Origin: an uncultured Bacteroidota bacterium | GTDB lineage: Bacteria; Bacteroidota; Bacteroidia; Chitinophagales; Chitinophagaceae | DNA length: 64,000 nucleotides | NCBI GenBank assembly: GCA_903882805.1 | Contig: CAIRYK010000068.1 | Span: 1 to 64,000, forward strand | Direction of reading: 5' to 3' | Shown: positions 36,301-46,100 of the stretch, piece after piece | How the letters are laid out: every line of letters begins with the position of its first letter | How positions within the stretch are numbered: the first letter of the stretch is position 1 | Notes under the pieces: model-generated | Databases searched by the model: none | Seen by the model: only the letters and a program-made list of their open reading frames with translations | What the model was told of the DNA's origin: nothing | Made by a program: the position numbers and the translations under genes

Positions 36301-36808
36301 CACCACCAATTATACGGCTACCTTCTATTTTACCAATGCTGAGTTGGGCGGCGCATCGCCATCGAGCTTGTACATTATGAAAACCGATGCCGCAACCGAT
36401 GCCGCCATCACTACCGCCAACAGCCAGATAGTAACGCCCACGCTGGTGCGCGGCGCTAATTATACAGGTTTTACAGGCCGTTTTACCGGGCTTTCCCGTT
36501 ACTTCCTTGTAGATGGTATATTGGGCGTTTCAGACCTTAATCCGGCAGCGTTTGCCAGCATCAGGGTAGATAATAATCCGTTTACCGACAAAATAAGCGT
36601 TAGCTATTCATTTGCCGCCGATGCTAAGGCCACCGTACGGCTGTATGATGTAACAGGCAGGGTTGCCTATTCATCGGCGCTTACACTTGCTGCTTCAGGC
36701 AATAAGTTTGTTATCGACTGTTCGGGTCTTGGTCTGGCTCCCGGCGCCTATATTTTGCAGGTAGTCACTCCGTCTGATGTATACAATCAGAAGTTGATCA
36801 AGCAATAA
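33389..36808 (+). CDS. Secreted M4 (thermolysin-like) metallopeptidase, T9SS cargo
   Basis: 1139 residues from ATG 33389 (TTG two codons earlier rejected). A signal peptide is followed by an FTP/PepSY-type propeptide (about 25-230). The M4 catalytic domain contains zinc motif H376-E-I-G-H380, the third ligand E400 in GGLNEAFSD, and VHTNSGVLNKWYNLVV near the active-site His. A Calx-beta/Ig-like region (about 575-690), a jelly-roll-like region and a T9SS C-terminal domain (about 1065-1139, ending VYNQKLIKQ) follow. It is an extracellular endopeptidase acting on proteins. It has its own terminator and is GC-richer than the accessory region to its left. Confidence 0.93.
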   Translation: MKFKLLLASFMLSMPVCALRAQGQPDNTVLSIERNSRDNTPRSVVFAADANLRAADAQKIFERYLGLRAGDNEMRLASSTTTRKKLTTYRYFQWYKGHKVADGAITLTAKDDRVRYMTGNFFAIDADMPATPSLAEPAALSKALAFVGADKYKWQDADAEQFIKNEYHKPDTSYFPHGELMWVENYRTGTGKTDGKLHLAYRFDIYAESPLSRQHVYVDAATGAILFSNPLIKHTAAVGGTLYSGSVNIVTAHIGANYRLYDSTRGNGVVTRNMRGGTSYTAATDFTTTTNIWPGATADSAAIDAHWAAERVYDYWDTVHARLSWDNLNGQLKQFVHYNTGYDNAFWDGTQMTYGDGSGLTGGGFTPLVSLDVTAHEIGHGVCEATCNLNYVSESGGLNEAFSDCWGATIENWANPLEADRVPKSIWKIGEEIGGGSPLRSMETPNAEGQPDTYRGTFWYNTVGCTPSGLNDNCGVHTNSGVLNKWYNLVVVGGTGVNDIGNSYAVTGIGMADAADILYQTELALVSSSEYADCRTASINAAVALFGPCSPQEQAVTNAWYAVGVGFYFVPCVPQIRFTQVVTNTTENANSIACPASRVLNIPIKATGPAIFGGSPVITVSDSGGTAINGVHYSMPALRTMTFTPGDTTTHYFPVTIFDNGALADNKDFYLRFTMDAAGTTTIMSPTNRVNHIFIVNDDKYPELGGTEYHQVRDSTVLSNRTSPFLSSANKAHTQYLLSPAEMLASGLRPNVPVSQLAFKVAVKNSTQPFTAFTVSMGNTGITNLSSNFITTGLTTVYTGDFSTYLGWDSLDFTTPFVWDGTSYVVVDVCFTNTSASASNDRVAGASGASTITAYNSSTTAVGSGCDLPYSALRTSTSKPIMRFKQVIAPAVVETVAASTRTWTVRTGQEVYFYAPTDTGVMVGLKSPTLDLGCVNTTLTAAGVGFTPLVSGAGVSRSLKEFSISPDQNATTTNYTATFYFTNAELGGASPSSLYIMKTDAATDAAITTANSQIVTPTLVRGANYTGFTGRFTGLSRYFLVDGILGVSDLNPAAFASIRVDNNPFTDKISVSYSFAADAKATVRLYDVTGRVAYSSALTLAASGNKFVIDCSGLGLAPGAYILQVVTPSDVYNQKLIKQ

Positions 36809-36824
36809 GCAATTACATGATCAA

Positions 36825-36861
36825 AAAATCCCCGCCAGGCATCGCGCCGGGCGGGGATTTT
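36825..36861. terminator. Bidirectional terminator between M4 peptidase and KdsC-like genes
   Basis: Stem AAAATCCCCGCC / GGCGGGGATTTT with a T-run on both strands. It lies between the convergent stops at 36808 and 36904. Confidence 0.9.
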
Positions 36862-36903
36862 TATTTATACCTTGTTTTGTTTGTTTAGTTTTGTCTGTTT
36901 AGT

Positions 36904-37410
36904 TTATTCTGGCAGGTCCCAGTCGCCGTTTAGCTTCAGCACCTTTTCTATTACATCTCTTACACAGCCATGGCCGCCGTTGTGGGGCGATATGTATTTA
37001 GATATACCCTTTATTTCGGGAGCGGCATCGCTTGGGCAGCACGCCAGTCCGCAAGCCTGCATGGCGGCATAGTCGGGTATATCATCGCCCATATACAGCA
37101 CGCTCTCGTATATGGTTTTCGATGCTACAGCTATTTCGTTCAGAAACTCTTTCTTGCTTTCTATGCCTATATGCACATCCTTTACGCCAAGTCGGTTCAG
37201 TCGCAGTCTTACCGCTTCCGATTTGCCTCCTGATATTATCCACACCTTGTAGCCTTTTTTAATGGCCAGTTGCATAGCGTATCCGTCTTTTATGTTCATA
37301 CTCCGCAACATGTGGCCATCCTCGGTAAGCATCAGATTACCATCGGTCAGCACGCCATCCACATCAAACACAAAAGTGCGAATCGGTTTAAAAAGTTCAA
37401 GTAGATTCAT
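36904..37410 (-). CDS. kdsC: KdsC-like HAD phosphatase (3-deoxy-manno-octulosonate-8-phosphate phosphatase)
   Basis: 168 residues, the compact C0 HAD type. The nucleophile/acid pair is D16-x-D18 in FVFDVDGVLTDG. Motif II is IISGG, motif III Lys lies in the GIESKKEFL segment, and motif IV is GDDIPD with its paired Asp. KdsC hydrolyses Kdo-8-phosphate to Kdo for LPS. In some bacteria close homologues act on N-acylneuraminate-9-phosphate instead, so the substrate is by family. Cytoplasmic, tetrameric in characterised members. No other Kdo gene is adjacent. Confidence 0.88.
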   Translation of the reverse strand: MNLLELFKPIRTFVFDVDGVLTDGNLMLTEDGHMLRSMNIKDGYAMQLAIKKGYKVWIISGGKSEAVRLRLNRLGVKDVHIGIESKKEFLNEIAVASKTIYESVLYMGDDIPDYAAMQACGLACCPSDAAPEIKGISKYISPHNGGHGCVRDVIEKVLKLNGDWDLPE

Positions 37411-37449
37411 ATACGCTGGTTATTTACAAAAAAGTGAAGCAGGCAATCT

Positions 37450-37689
37450 TTACCCCTGGTTGTCGCGCCATTCATATACCCATCCCGACTGTATCATTTC
37501 CAGGTGGCCTTCTGTGCACTGTTCGCGGGTGCCTTCAAAGTTGGGTATTTCCATTATCCAGTCCAGCAGTTCTGTAAATCTTATTCTGTATATTTTGCTT
37601 TCGCCAAAATCGTCGCCAAAACGCTCATATAGCTTCATGGCTATATCTTCGTGGTCGTTCCATTTTATGGGTGGTTCGTAGTGTGCCAT
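37450..37689 (-). CDS. iscX: Fe-S cluster assembly protein IscX
   Basis: 79 residues. The pattern IKWNDHEDIAMKLYERF, RIRFTELLDWI, NFEG and CTEGHLEMIQSGWVYEW matches the IscX fold. It keeps the conserved W-x-D-x-x-x-I-A start and the E-x-x-L-E-x-I-x-x-x-W end. IscX binds the IscS desulfurase and iron and tunes Fe-S assembly. It lies 58 bp downstream of an ISC-type ferredoxin on the same strand, supporting a shared role, though the rest of the isc operon is not in the window. Confidence 0.85.
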   Translation of the reverse strand: MAHYEPPIKWNDHEDIAMKLYERFGDDFGESKIYRIRFTELLDWIMEIPNFEGTREQCTEGHLEMIQSGWVYEWRDNQG

Positions 37690-37747
37690 TTTTTATAGTT
37701 TTTTTGTGAATGGGCATCGCGTTGTATGCCGCGGTTGTTGTTTGCGC

Positions 37748-38083
37748 TTATTCGCCATGTATCAGCGACTGGTCGGGTATGGTCACCTCGAGGGTACCGC
37801 TACCGTTCACCAACACGCACTGGCAACCCAGCCTCGAAATTATTCTTGGGTTCCTGGCTCTGTCTATGAAGTCTTCTTCGCGGTCTGTAAGCTCAGGTAC
37901 AAATTCGCTACCGCTTTCCAGATATATGTGGCAAGTGCTGCAGGCGCATACCATGCCGCAATTGTGGTGTAGCTCTATGTTGTTATCCAGCGCTACTTCC
38001 AGTATGCTTTGGTCGGGCGCAATGTTATCTATAACAACGGGCTCCAATCCTTTTTGGTCAAACTTGAATTTTATTGTGTACAT
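37748..38083 (-). CDS. ISC-type [2Fe-2S] ferredoxin
   Basis: 111 residues from ATG 38083 (an upstream in-frame start adds a non-conserved tail). Cluster ligands are C42, C48 and C51 in HNCGMVCACSTC and C87 or C89 in GCQC, the C-x5-C-x2-C spacing of ISC/adrenodoxin-type ferredoxins. It donates electrons in Fe-S cluster assembly in the cytoplasm. Operon partner of iscX downstream. Extra cysteines at 46 and 87/89 are noted and are common in this subgroup. Confidence 0.93.
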   Translation of the reverse strand: MYTIKFKFDQKGLEPVVIDNIAPDQSILEVALDNNIELHHNCGMVCACSTCHIYLESGSEFVPELTDREEDFIDRARNPRIISRLGCQCVLVNGSGTLEVTIPDQSLIHGE

Positions 38084-38315
38084 GAAAATTACTATCCCTG
38101 TTTGCCGCAAAGTTAATGGTTACGACTGATAATAATTACTCAATTTCGGTCATTTAAGTAGGGGGAGTTCAATGGCACAGTATAGGCTCGTTGTTTAAAG
38201 CAAAACGTAAGCGTATAGTATAGTTTTTTTTGCGTATTGGTCTGTAATTTGAATGTCTTTAATGAAGGATCTAATAAAAACAGCGGCATTGGCTTCGTTG
38301 TAATTTCAGTATCCC

Positions 38316-38705
38316 TTAGCAAAAAGCGCTTGAGTGTAGCAAGTTGTTTACCGTTGCGCTGAGGGCTTCAGGAAACTGATCATTTTTTACCACATAGTCA
38401 ATCGCGCCATATTTAAAGGCATTAATTACCACTTGCATATCGTTTTGTCCGGATATAAGCATGCAATAGGTATGAGGATACAAATGCTTAATGCGTTGCA
38501 GTACTTCCAATCCGTTGAAGGGACTCATTTCGTAATCAAGGAAAATGATATCAGGGTTCAGGTGCAGTTTATTAATACAATCTTCACCATTTTCAAAAAC
38601 GTGAATATTAGTAAACCCCATGTTGATTAGGTGTTGTTTACACAATTCCCTGCTCAAAAAGTCGTCGTCTACCACAAACAATACTATGCTTTTTTTGTTT
38701 TCCAC
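38316..38705 (-). CDS. Stand-alone receiver-domain response regulator
   Basis: 129 residues, a receiver domain alone, with no output domain. The acidic pocket is D13/D14, the phosphoacceptor is D57 in IIFLDYEMSP, the switch residue is S85 (MLISGQ) and the conserved Lys is K107 (YVVKNDQ). Orphan: no kinase adjacent. Such proteins act as phosphate shuttles or by binding partners. Cytoplasmic. Followed downstream by a gap with no gene before the ferredoxin. Confidence 0.92.
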   Translation of the reverse strand: MENKKSIVLFVVDDDFLSRELCKQHLINMGFTNIHVFENGEDCINKLHLNPDIIFLDYEMSPFNGLEVLQRIKHLYPHTYCMLISGQNDMQVVINAFKYGAIDYVVKNDQFPEALSATVNNLLHSSAFC

Positions 38706-38923
38706 CTTTATTGCATTTGCTTTCAGAAAGTCAAATTAGGCGCCAAAAACGTAAATTGTTGATAATCAGTATGTTGTGTTTTTTCTGGAAAAAAGTATGT
38801 CCAAATAGAAGAAACTTATTCCCAAAATGAGAAAGGCGATCATTTGTCCGTCTTTGGGACGAAATTTTGTGCAATTTGGCAAAAATCAGCTGATAATGGA
38901 TTGTGCATAGTTTTTGCGTACCA

Positions 38924-39328
38924 CTATTTTACTGTCAGCGTTACAGATACAGAGTTTCTGTAGCCGTCTTTATTAGTTACTGTAAATGTGTATTTTTCAG
39001 TTCCTTCCTCATTTCTCGTAGTTATGTTGAAGTCTTTTCTATACTCATCGCCTGCTTGCACCGATAGCGCTTCCGAGTAAAAGCTATTTGAAGATCCACC
39101 GTCGTAAATACGAGATGCGTCAAACGATTTCAATACATCAGCCGTACCGGCGTTCGATGCTGTTATACCCACAAGCAACGTTTGATTTTTACTCACTGTG
39201 GCGTTGCTGCTCGTGTAGCCCGAGCCTGTTTTCATCTCTATATTTGGCAGCGATCCTTCTTCTTTATCACAAGAAGCTAATAATGATAGCGCTACTACTG
39301 TTGCAAAGATTGTGGTGAGTTTTTTCAT
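38924..39328 (-). CDS. Small exported lipoprotein, Ig-like fold likely
   Basis: 134 residues from ATG 39328. The signal peptide ends in a lipobox (LSLLASC) with Cys20 as the predicted lipidated residue. The mature part is beta-rich with YTSSNATVSKNQTLLVGI, the segment SFDASRIYDGGSS and a C-terminal TFTVTNKDGYRNSVSVTLTVK strand pair. It resembles small Ig-like surface lipoproteins common in Bacteroidota. No domain name is certain. Monocistronic. Confidence 0.75.
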   Translation of the reverse strand: MKKLTTIFATVVALSLLASCDKEEGSLPNIEMKTGSGYTSSNATVSKNQTLLVGITASNAGTADVLKSFDASRIYDGGSSNSFYSEALSVQAGDEYRKDFNITTRNEEGTEKYTFTVTNKDGYRNSVSVTLTVK

Positions 39329-39496
39329 TGATATTGTTGTTTTTGGTGAGCGTAGCTCCCTGTTCTGATTTGGTATTACAATCCCTTTATACAATAACTA
39401 TACCATTACAGTAGCAACAATTGTTAAAATGATTGTATTGCGCGCTCAAGGTAACGCAAGCCGTGTGGTATAGTTGTCAGTATTCACGAAAAAAGC

Positions 39497-39527
39497 AAAC
39501 CCACATAATCATTAGCTATGTGGGTTT
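39497..39527 (-). terminator. Intrinsic terminator after gliding-type protein gene
   Basis: Perfect 11-bp stem AAACCCACATA / TATGTGGGTTT with a 9-nt loop, followed on the minus strand by GCTTTTTTCG, 32 bp past the stop at 39559. Confidence 0.9.
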
Positions 39528-39558
39528 GTTAGCGTGTGTTATATTCAGTTGGTTAATA

Positions 39559-42500
39559 TTACCTAATAAGGGTAATATTTCCGTGTTTATTGATGGTTGT
39601 TCCAATCGATGTTACAGCTTCTATTTGGTATACGTAAACTCCAAACGGTTGTGGCGCACCCTTGTAGTTGCCATCCCAGCCTTCTTCAATATTGGTAGTT
39701 TCGTACACCATATTGCCCCAGCGGTTATATATCCTGAAGTAGTTGAGCGCTACCATGCCGTGTTTTATTATCCGCAATTTACCATTGGGCCCTGAGCCTG
39801 GCGTAAACGCATTGGGTACGCTAATAAGCGACTCGGTGTTCATTATCAAACTAATAGAGTCTTTTACTGTACAACCCCATGCCGTAGATGCGTCAACGGT
39901 GTACTTGGTACTCATTTCCGGGGTAGAAATCGGATTTGATGAATATTGATCGCTCAGCCCAATTGGGGGGAACCAAGTGAAATAGGTGCAATTCGTTTGC
40001 GGCGAAATCTGGTAAGTTTCACCTGGGTATAAAAGAACTGAATCTGGTAATAATATAGTGGCAGCCGGCCAAACAGTTACATTCACATTGAGCGTATCCA
40101 GACAGCCGTATTTATTGGTTGCCAATACAGTATATCGCTGCGACGTAATAGCTTTCAGCCAAGGAGCGGCAGAGGTAGAATCGCTTAGGTACATAGATGG
40201 TTTCCAAAGGTAGCTTACGCCTCCCCATGCAAACAATTGTATCGAGTCGCGAGGGCAAATTGATGTGTCTTTACTGATAGTGCCAAAGTTTGCCGGATGC
40301 ACCATAATCATGGCAGAATCGGCTCCTTTACATCCTGCCGGCGTTGTTACAAACAGCATTTGCTTTGTGCTATCGCCCGCAGTAAACAATACAGAAGTAG
40401 CCGTACTGTCGTCAATGAAATTTGCCGGGCGCCAGCGATACTGATAATGGGTGTACCACGAAGGCTCTACCGTACTATGCAGATGAAGCGTATCGAAACG
40501 GCAAACAAAACGGTTTCCGCCAAAGTGAACAATTGGATTGGGCTGTACATCTATAAAAAAGGAATCAATCATGTCTGGACAACCAGGCAATGTAACATGC
40601 AGATAGTACATAGCAGAAGTATCGGGCACTATTAGCGGGCTGGATATTCGCGAGTTAGCTATACCAGCCGTAGGTATCCATTGAAATCTTGCCGACGGGT
40701 TGGCTGTTACTAAAGTCTGTACACCTTTGCCCATGCATATAGCCGTATCGTTGTTGTAAAAATTAAGCGTATCGTAAATGATAGTTACATTTATCGTGTC
40801 CGACGAAGCGCAGCCCCCTACCGTAACTGTGAGATGGTAGGTCCCACTGAGCGCCGCTAAAATTGAAGGCGTTGTGCTGCCATCGCTCCATAAGAAGGTA
40901 GGGCTTGTATAGGTGACCGATGAGCTGAGCGGTATAGATGAGCCAAGACAACTAAAAGTATCGGGTCCAAGATCAACCATTGGGTAAGGCGAAATAAGTA
41001 CATGAATACTGTCGGTTATTACGCATCCATTGTCCAATCTTAGCCAGTAGGTGCCGCTGGTAGATACGTGAATACTATCGCCTGTGCTGCCGGTGTTCCA
41101 TAAGTAAGTTGTTCCTGTCGGTTGGGTTGATGACAATACCAGCGTATTACCTATACAAAATGCAGTGTCGTTGCCTAAATCTACAACGGGTACCGGTATA
41201 AAGTTTACATGGAAGGTATCTATGAGCACGGTACAATTTAACCTTGAATAAACCCAATATACCCCGCTGGCGCTAACGTTAATAGACGCAGTTGTTGCTC
41301 CGGTATTCCAGCGGTAGGTTGCGAATCCGGGCGGGGCTGATATACGTAATGGCGCGGAGGTAATACAAAGGCTGGTATCATGGCTGAAAGTAGTAGTATC
41401 GGGTGGGGTAGCTGTTATGTAGATGCTGTCTTTTGCTGTGCATATTTCTTTGAACGAGATATCGTCTATTACAAAATCGTTACCGGCGAGCGAAGTATTG
41501 GCGTCGTATATACAAATTGTTGCGGTAGTGTTGGTCCCGCTATTCCAGGTAGTGAAGAAGTTCACCCATGTAGCTGGTGGAGCCGTTACAACAATTGGCG
41601 TACCTATTAGCGTGCCGTTTATTCTGAATTGAAGCGTTGGTACGTCTGGCCCAATGGTTACTGATGAGCAGTTTGCAAACCATGCACTGAAGTCGTAGTC
41701 CGTATTGGGCGTTACATTAATGGTCTGGCACCACACATCAACCGGGGTTGATGCACCATTAATAATCATCATATCGCCGGTGCCTGTGGTATGATCGCCA
41801 AACGAAGTGAAACCTGTATGCACATCGAACGGATCGAAGTCTACCGAATACTGTCCTTCCGGCAATACAGATGTACCGGGAGGAGAATAGGTATAGGAGC
41901 TTGTAAACCAGTTATTACCTTGGCTGAAATCGCCATTAATTACAAAGTTGTAAGGTATTAGCGACTTTACAGTAAGATAGCGATAGCCCGACGTAGCCGT
42001 TGTTAGCGTTGGTCTAAGTATAGTAGTATCTGAAATTCCGGCTCTTGGCGTCCAGGCAATAGAAAGTACGGAGTCGCTTCCTGTATAGGCGCCGGGCAAA
42101 GTAATAGTTGTGCCGGCACAAAGACTTGCAGAATCGGGTAGCGTTACAATGTTGCATGGGGCAGTACATGCGTATGTGCTGCAAGAGGTATTGTTTTCTG
42201 TGATTATGGAGTTTATGCCGGTAGCAGAAACAATAGCGCCATATACGTTCAGGCCGGTTGGGTTAGAGCTCGGACTAGTTGTATTGTAGTTATTTGTTTT
42301 AATATTCAGTGTATGCGAGCCTGCTGTAAGGTACAGGGTCCTGAACACTGTTGCATAAGTTGAGTAGGTAGCCGGTATGGCGCTCGGCGGCATTGCAAAG
42401 CCCAATGGCGTTCCGTCAACATCAGTCATTTCTACATAATTATCGGCGGCAATACGCAATTCAAATCGTATTGAGTCTGCGGTGCATAACGTAAACGAGC

Positions 42501-42885
42501 GACTCAGCACCATATCGTATTGGGTGCCCGTCGGCCCGGTGCCATCAGTAGTATAGGTCGAAGAATTTAGACAGCTTATCCATCCCCCAGGCCAGGCAGG
42601 TGGGTTTGTTGCCCATGCGCCTACTCTTGTTATCACATCGGCGCTACCTCCGGGTAATACTTCTATTAGGCCGGTCATAGATATTGCTACAGCCACGCTT
42701 GGCGATACCGCTGTCATTTTCCATTTGGGGTCGGGTACCGGAGTACCGCCATCTAGTCCGGGCGTTACTGCCCTGCCTGTGAGCGGGTTGTAGCCGGTGC
42801 TGATAGTAAGAGAGTCAACAAGACACTGAGCTTTGCTCATGTATCCTACTAAGGTAAAAGCAAATAAGAGTAATAGTTTTTTCAT
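39559..42885 (-). CDS. Large secreted protein with gliding motility-associated C-terminal domain (T9SS type B)
   Basis: 1108 residues. The signal peptide is MKKLLLLFAFTLVGYMSKAQ. The N-terminal region (about 25-250) resembles a PA14/PKD-type sugar-binding module. A jelly-roll-like domain occupies about 320-490 (VINGDFSQGNNWF...VIDDISFKEIC). PKD/Ig-like repeats of about 80 residues run from 500 to 1010 (RWNTGATTASINV, WNTGSTGDSIHV and similar). The C-terminal 95 residues start VPNAFTPGSGPNG and end INKHGNITLIR, the type B T9SS sorting domain. Surface adhesin likely. Paralogue of the next upstream gene in the repeats and C-terminus. Confidence 0.9.
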   Translation of the reverse strand: MKKLLLLFAFTLVGYMSKAQCLVDSLTISTGYNPLTGRAVTPGLDGGTPVPDPKWKMTAVSPSVAVAISMTGLIEVLPGGSADVITRVGAWATNPPAWPGGWISCLNSSTYTTDGTGPTGTQYDMVLSRSFTLCTADSIRFELRIAADNYVEMTDVDGTPLGFAMPPSAIPATYSTYATVFRTLYLTAGSHTLNIKTNNYNTTSPSSNPTGLNVYGAIVSATGINSIITENNTSCSTYACTAPCNIVTLPDSASLCAGTTITLPGAYTGSDSVLSIAWTPRAGISDTTILRPTLTTATSGYRYLTVKSLIPYNFVINGDFSQGNNWFTSSYTYSPPGTSVLPEGQYSVDFDPFDVHTGFTSFGDHTTGTGDMMIINGASTPVDVWCQTINVTPNTDYDFSAWFANCSSVTIGPDVPTLQFRINGTLIGTPIVVTAPPATWVNFFTTWNSGTNTTATICIYDANTSLAGNDFVIDDISFKEICTAKDSIYITATPPDTTTFSHDTSLCITSAPLRISAPPGFATYRWNTGATTASINVSASGVYWVYSRLNCTVLIDTFHVNFIPVPVVDLGNDTAFCIGNTLVLSSTQPTGTTYLWNTGSTGDSIHVSTSGTYWLRLDNGCVITDSIHVLISPYPMVDLGPDTFSCLGSSIPLSSSVTYTSPTFLWSDGSTTPSILAALSGTYHLTVTVGGCASSDTINVTIIYDTLNFYNNDTAICMGKGVQTLVTANPSARFQWIPTAGIANSRISSPLIVPDTSAMYYLHVTLPGCPDMIDSFFIDVQPNPIVHFGGNRFVCRFDTLHLHSTVEPSWYTHYQYRWRPANFIDDSTATSVLFTAGDSTKQMLFVTTPAGCKGADSAMIMVHPANFGTISKDTSICPRDSIQLFAWGGVSYLWKPSMYLSDSTSAAPWLKAITSQRYTVLATNKYGCLDTLNVNVTVWPAATILLPDSVLLYPGETYQISPQTNCTYFTWFPPIGLSDQYSSNPISTPEMSTKYTVDASTAWGCTVKDSISLIMNTESLISVPNAFTPGSGPNGKLRIIKHGMVALNYFRIYNRWGNMVYETTNIEEGWDGNYKGAPQPFGVYVYQIEAVTSIGTTINKHGNITLIR

Positions 42886-43046
42886 GCTTTAAGCGCTTAG
42901 GCGTGATAAAAATAGCAGTATGGAGTTGGTAACAGGTAAGGCAAATAACTAACAATTAAGGCAATAAATTTAATAAATATAACTGAGAGCGCAACAAAGC
43001 CCTAGGATAAATTATATTGTTGTTTGTTAGTATAGTGGTTTAAGTA

Positions 43047-43083
43047 AAACAGGAAATAGAATTATCAATTCTATTTCCTGTTT
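43047..43083 (-). terminator. Intrinsic terminator after second gliding-type protein gene
   Basis: Perfect 17-bp arms, AAACAGGAAATAGAATT and its complement, around a 3-nt loop, 26 bp past the stop at 43110. On the minus strand a TTAC tract follows. Confidence 0.85.
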
Positions 43084-43109
43084 GTTCATTATAACTTTCA
43101 TTTTTAGGT

Positions 43110-46100
43110 TTACCTTATAAGGGTTATGTTACCACGTTTAGTAACAATTTTTCCGGCTTCGGTAACAGCTTCCAATTCGTATACATATACTCCGAATGGC
43201 TGATCTGAACCATTGTATTTACCATCCCAGCCAGCATTAATATCGTGCGACTCGTAAACAGTAACTCCCCAACGGTTGAAGATTCTGAATGAATTGACAG
43301 TAGCCAATCCTTTTTTCACTATGTATAGAATGTTATTGACACCTGTTCCGGGTGTAAATGCATTTGGTACATTGATGATAGTTCCGGGGTCAACACGTAT
43401 GCTGATACTGTCATATACCACACAGCCGTCTGGTGTAACGCCCTTCACTTTGTATTTAGTGTTTACGTCCGGAGTTGCTATTGGATTTGAGCTTGTTGTA
43501 TCGTTCAATCCAATAGTTGGTGTCCAGGAGTATTTGTTACAGTTAGAGCTTGTTGGTATCTGATAAGATTCTCCTGGATGGAGTATAACGGAATCTCCCA
43601 GATACATGATCGCATTCGGGCGAACATTTATTTTAGCAAATAGCGTATCCTTACATCCGTACTGGCTGGTAGCATAACCAATATATTGTGTTGAAGTGAT
43701 TGGGTGCACCCAGGGAGCATTGAATGTAGAATCGTCGAGGTAGGCTGAAGGGTGCCATACATGGGTCGCTATCGAGCCTGGAATAATACTGTCTCTTAAC
43801 TGCACAGAATCGCCGGGGCAAAGATCAATCACAGTATCCAACAGTGCAAAATTGCCTGTATGAACAATTACCTGAGCTGAGTCGATTGCATAACAACCTG
43901 CAGGTGTTGAAACTTTTAATATCAACATTGTTGTATCGCCGCCGGTAAAAAACACTGTTTGTGTACTGTCTTTGTCAAGGTAGGTACTTGGCGTCCACTT
44001 GTAGATATACTTGGTATACCATGTCGGGTTTACACCAGCTGTTATTCTTATTGTATCAAATTCACACACGGTTCGGTTACCACCTGCATATACTACTGGA
44101 TTTGGTTGAACATCGATATGGAAGGAGTCGACAATGTCAGGACATCCCGGATAAGTACCTCTTACAACGTAGGTTGCGGAGGTATCTGGTGTTATAGTTG
44201 GCTGTGCAATGTTAGAGAATGGAATTCCGGTTGTTGGCGTCCACTGGTATTGAATGATACTATTGATAGAGATTCTTGGTTTCACCCAACCGCCCAGGCA
44301 TATAGCCGTATCTTGCTGGAATAAAGTCATCGTATCGAAAACTATGAGCACATTGGTTGAGTCAATCCTGATACAACCGCTATCATTTACTTTTAACCAG
44401 TAAAGACCAGTGACTATTGCGAAAATTGAGTCGTCTGTTGCTCCGTTGCTCCATGTATATTGGTGGTTGGCAAGGTGGGGGTAAGAGTTTCTCAATGTAT
44501 CTGGCAAACCCCGACAATCGGCATAGTCAGGCCCTATGTTTACTAGGGGTACACTAACAGTTCTAACTGTAACAGTATCTCTACCCACGCATACACTACT
44601 ATCTGTAATAGGTATGAAGGTTCCAGGCGTTGTTGGGTCTGGTACCAAACGGGTGAAATAATAAGTGCTATCTATAGTAACAGAGTATTTGCCTGTCTGA
44701 TAGACATCAAGGAAGTGAGTGGTATCTCCGGTACTCCACAAAAAGCGAGACGCAGGATAGTTTTGAGTCAGTCTTAATGTGTCTCCAAGACAGATATTCG
44801 TATCTCTTGTAGTTGCAAGCAGGTGTACAGGAATTGGAATTTTATAGATAACCACAGTATCCGACATTTTACAGCCGTAAGGGCGTGACATATTCAAGAT
44901 GTAGGTAGTGCCGCCAAACAACAATGCCGGTGGATATACGGTGTAAGTGGTGTCTGTAATCGTAGAAAAACCAGTGCTCCATGTATATACAGAACCAACT
45001 GTTTGCGGCTTTGGACGAAGCATAATTGAGTCGGCACAAATAATAGTATCGTTACCTAATGTGAATTTTCTGAAATTGGGGTCGAAATTGTATAATTCCA
45101 AACGTTCAACTTGCGATAATTGCCTGTTGTACACTGCAATATCATCTATTTTACCGTTGAACGGATAAGCATTGGTAGAGTTATTACCCACAGTGAAAAT
45201 AGAGCCTGATATCGCGCTGAGTGGATTGAATGGAGATATAAAGAAACCTACAGTTGCTCCATCGAGATAAAAGCGATAACTGTTACCGTTTTTTACCAAA
45301 ACTAAGTTATGCCACGTGTTGAGGCTGCTCCCTAAAGGAGATGATCCCAGCCATGTGGTAAGGAACTTACCAACCCCGCCAAACATAACCGAGACGCTAT
45401 CTCCTACGCCTGGAGCAGCGCCATTATCCATCACAAAACCAAAGCCGTTCGACCCGGGTCCGGGAGTTAGGAAACCATTGTAGAGAATTACTGATCTCTG
45501 TAAAGTGTAGGGGTACATCCATACAGAATAAGTGAAGTCTCCACTGGTACTGGTGGTAGGGAAGAAGGTATTATAATGCATTTCACTATTTACGCCGTTG
45601 AAGGAAAACGCTGCATGAGAAAAACCATATCTGTCCGATGTATCTATAGCTGGTGTGGTTACTAAACCTGAATTGATAAGGTCGCGACCTATGGGGCTAT
45701 GGTCGATGGTGTCATTACAGAATGGATACCATGCCATAAGGTTGCCCACAACGCCTGTATCCGGAATCTGATTTACTGCAACCAGGCGTGTCATATAACA
45801 TCCAGTTGCAGCAAGTGTGTACGTAGCTGCCAGTAAGCCGGTGCTAACGCCTCTTAAAAGTCCGGTGGTGTAATTGATTGTGGCAAGTGTGTTGTTGCTT
45901 GTTGTCCAATAACCTCCCGGAGTGAGGTCATATAATGTTGATGTATCTCCAGGTACGATTGTGGCTACAGTAGAAATACCGGTAATCGGCAACGGTAACG
46001 GATTTACAGTCATTGTTTGTTGGGCGAAACACCCTGTACCCAACGTATACCGAATATTTACCGGACTACCAGGGGATACTCCGGTTACTAAACCGGTCAA

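Noticed and set aside
38140-38322. Minus-strand ORF of 60 codons between ferredoxin and receiver genes
   Set aside because: No family features, overlaps the end of the receiver gene by 7 bp, and composition is that of non-coding DNA.
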